Program-made: the position numbers and the translations under genes
Notes under the pieces: generated by a model
The model's database searches: none
Told to the model about the DNA's origin: nothing
The model's input: the letters and a program-made list of their open reading frames with translations, nothing else
In this document: positions 14,244 through 15,672 of the stretch, in pieces
Layout of the letters: every line of letters begins with the position of its first letter
Numbering within the stretch: the stretch's first letter is position 1
Source of the DNA: an uncultured Lachnospiraceae bacterium
GTDB taxonomy: Bacteria > Bacillota > Clostridia > Lachnospirales > Lachnospiraceae
Reading direction: 5' to 3'
Length of the DNA stretch: 15,672 nucleotides
Assembly: GCA_910586955.1 (NCBI GenBank)
Contig: CAJUMM010000062.1
Location: 1-15,672 of the forward strand

Positions 14244-15672
14244 GTGGCAAGAACCATAAGTATTGGATGCCAGAATTTTGAGACGATCCGGAAAGAGGGA
14301 TACTTTTATATCGACAAAACATCGTTTATCCGGGAATGGTGGGAGGGCGGGGACAGTGTGACCCTGATTACACGTCCCAGAAGGTTTGGAAAAACCCTTG
14401 CCATGAGCATGACGGAACAGTTTTTTTCCGTGGAGTATGCAGGCAGGAGGGAACTGTTTGAGGGGCTTTCTGTCTGGGAATACGAAAAATTCCAAAAGCT
14501 CCAGGGTACGTATCCGGTTATCAGTCTCTCTTTTGCAGCCGTGAAGGAGAAAGGCTACCGATCTGCGTCCCAAAGAATCTTCCAGATTTTGGCGGATCTG
14601 TACAACAGAAATGTATTCCTTCTGGAAGGAGATCTGCTGACGGAGGAGGAGAAACGATATTTTCACAGTGTGAACTACCGTATGGATGAGGTGACGGCCA
14701 CCTGGGCCATCCACAAGATGTCGGAGTTTTTGTCCCGTTATTATGGGAAGCGGGTGATCATTTTGCTGGATGAATATGATACCCCTATGCAGGAGGCATA
14801 TGTAGACGGATACTGGGAGGAGCTGGCGGCATTTACTAGAAGCCTGTTTAATGCCACCTTTAAGACCAATCCCTATTTGGAACGGGCGGTTATGACAGGC
14901 ATTACACGGGTTAGCAGGGAATCGATTTTTTCAGATTTAAATAATCTCAAAGTTGTGACAACTACTTCAAACGAGTATGCAGACTGTTTTGGATTCACGG
15001 AGGAAGAGGTCTTTGCGGCACTGGAAGAATTCGAATTGCCGGAACGAAAGCAGGAAGTAAAGAGATGGTATGACGGATTTACTTTTGGGAACCGGGCAGA
15101 TATTTACAATCCCTGGTCAATTCTAAATTATCTGGATACAAAGAGATTGGGTGTTTACTGGGCAAACTCCAGTTCTAATAGCTTGGCCGGAAAATTGATC
15201 CGGGAAGGGAGCAAGGAAATCAAGCAGGAATTTGAAAATCTTCTGAAGGGCGGGACAGTTCAGACAGAGATTGATGAACAGATTGTCTACGGGGAGCTGT
15301 ACAGGACGAGAAATGCCATCTGGAGCCTGCTGCTGGCCAGCGGCTACCTGAAAACCCAGGAGGTAGAGTTTACGGAGGAGACGGGGAACTGGAATTATCA
15401 TTTAGTGCTGACAAACCGGGAAGTGGGCATTATGTTTGCCAATATGATCCGGGGCTGGTTCTCCGATTCGGATGACAGCTATAACGGATTTATACAGGCA
15501 TTGCTCAAGGATGATTTGAAAGCCATGAATGCCTATATGAACCGGGTGGCTCTGGCTACCTTCAGCTTCTTTGACAGCGGAAGCCGTCCTTCCGTGGAGT
15601 CACAGCCGGAGCGGTTTTACCATGGCTTTGTGCTGGGACTTTCGGTGGAGCTTTCGGACCGCTATGTGATCA
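14244..15672 (+). CDS. AAA-ATPase-like / PD-(D/E)XK nuclease-superfamily protein, 3' end outside window
   Basis: An uninterrupted frame of 476 codons runs from a GTG at 14244 to the window edge. No in-frame ATG lies upstream. AGAGGTGG at 14229-14236 sits seven bases before the GTG, so GTG is the likely start. The N-terminus ISIGCQNFETIRKEGYFYIDKT, Walker A-like TRPRRFGKT (43-51), Walker B ILLDEYDTP (173-181) and TGITRVSRESIFSDLNNL mark the AAA-ATPase-like family (Pfam 'AAA-ATPase_like'). In full-length members (about 520-580 residues) a PD-(D/E)XK nuclease-like domain follows; its catalytic residues would lie beyond the window. The biological role is unproven; proposals include defence and genome conflict, and copies are often many per genome. 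It has its own promoter and looks unrelated to the preceding operon. Confidence 0.85.
   Translation, partial: MARTISIGCQNFETIRKEGYFYIDKTSFIREWWEGGDSVTLITRPRRFGKTLAMSMTEQFFSVEYAGRRELFEGLSVWEYEKFQKLQGTYPVISLSFAAVKEKGYRSASQRIFQILADLYNRNVFLLEGDLLTEEEKRYFHSVNYRMDEVTATWAIHKMSEFLSRYYGKRVIILLDEYDTPMQEAYVDGYWEELAAFTRSLFNATFKTNPYLERAVMTGITRVSRESIFSDLNNLKVVTTTSNEYADCFGFTEEEVFAALEEFELPERKQEVKRWYDGFTFGNRADIYNPWSILNYLDTKRLGVYWANSSSNSLAGKLIREGSKEIKQEFENLLKGGTVQTEIDEQIVYGELYRTRNAIWSLLLASGYLKTQEVEFTEETGNWNYHLVLTNREVGIMFANMIRGWFSDSDDSYNGFIQALLKDDLKAMNAYMNRVALATFSFFDSGSRPSVESQPERFYHGFVLGLSVELSDRYVI

Noticed and set aside
14172..14714. 180-codon minus-strand ORF
   Set aside because: It lies opposite the AAA-ATPase-like coding frame, whose Walker motifs are clear, and its translation shows no recognisable family.
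1..15672. Mobile elements, CRISPR arrays or phage functions
   Set aside because: No transposase, integrase, regularly spaced repeats or structural phage motifs were found; the only repeats are the promoter pair and the leader dyads.

Overview
The window looks like chromosomal DNA of a Gram-positive Clostridia member, most likely a gut-type Lachnospiraceae. This rests on strong GGAGG-like ribosome binding sites, tightly packed and overlapping same-strand genes, lipoproteins with short lipoboxes, consensus sigma-A promoters with 17-bp spacers, moderate GC, and an AAA-ATPase-like/PD-(D/E)XK gene of a kind common in that family. The genus cannot be named from the sequence. No rRNA, tRNA, CRISPR array, transposase or phage gene is visible. 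No gene-free stretch exceeds about 145 bases; the three largest gaps (1005-1126, 5362-5490, 14101-14243) all hold regulatory signals, which are annotated.

Layout: (1) 1-1004, the tail of a GNAT acetyltransferase followed by an alpha/beta hydrolase. (2) 1034-3499, a consensus promoter, then three genes: a GNAT domain fused to a membrane domain resembling site-2 protease without its HExxH, a DUF1275/YoaK-type membrane protein, and a small lipoprotein. They end in a strong hairpin terminator shared with the convergent gene. (3) 3475-5361, minus strand, a LacI-type regulator fused to a complete PfkB/ribokinase-like domain. (4) 5362-5490, a divergent control region with two overlapping back-to-back promoters and a near-perfect 29-bp palindrome just downstream of the rightward -10 box. 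(5) 5491-14100, a nine-gene operon: a LivK-type lipoprotein binding protein, LivH and LivM permeases, LivG and LivF ATPases, a BtpA/SgcQ-family TIM-barrel protein, a ribokinase-like PfkB kinase, an enolase-superfamily sugar-acid dehydratase, and an inosine/uridine-type nucleoside hydrolase. (6) 14101-15672, a promoter almost identical to the one at 1034, two tandem palindromes 31 bp apart, and a GTG-started AAA-ATPase-like protein that runs off the end.

The most interesting unit is 3475-14100. The operon reads as uptake of a small solute by a branched-chain-amino-acid-type ABC importer, followed by N-glycoside hydrolysis, dehydration of a sugar acid, phosphorylation, and an unassigned TIM-barrel step. 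The divergent regulator carries its own kinase-like domain. Two ATP-site motifs of that domain are degenerate (GAGD is GGSD, and the G-x-x-G loop is SWTNG), while the operon kinase keeps both intact. I infer that the regulator may sense the pathway substrate through a retired copy of a sugar kinase. The substrate is not identifiable from sequence alone.
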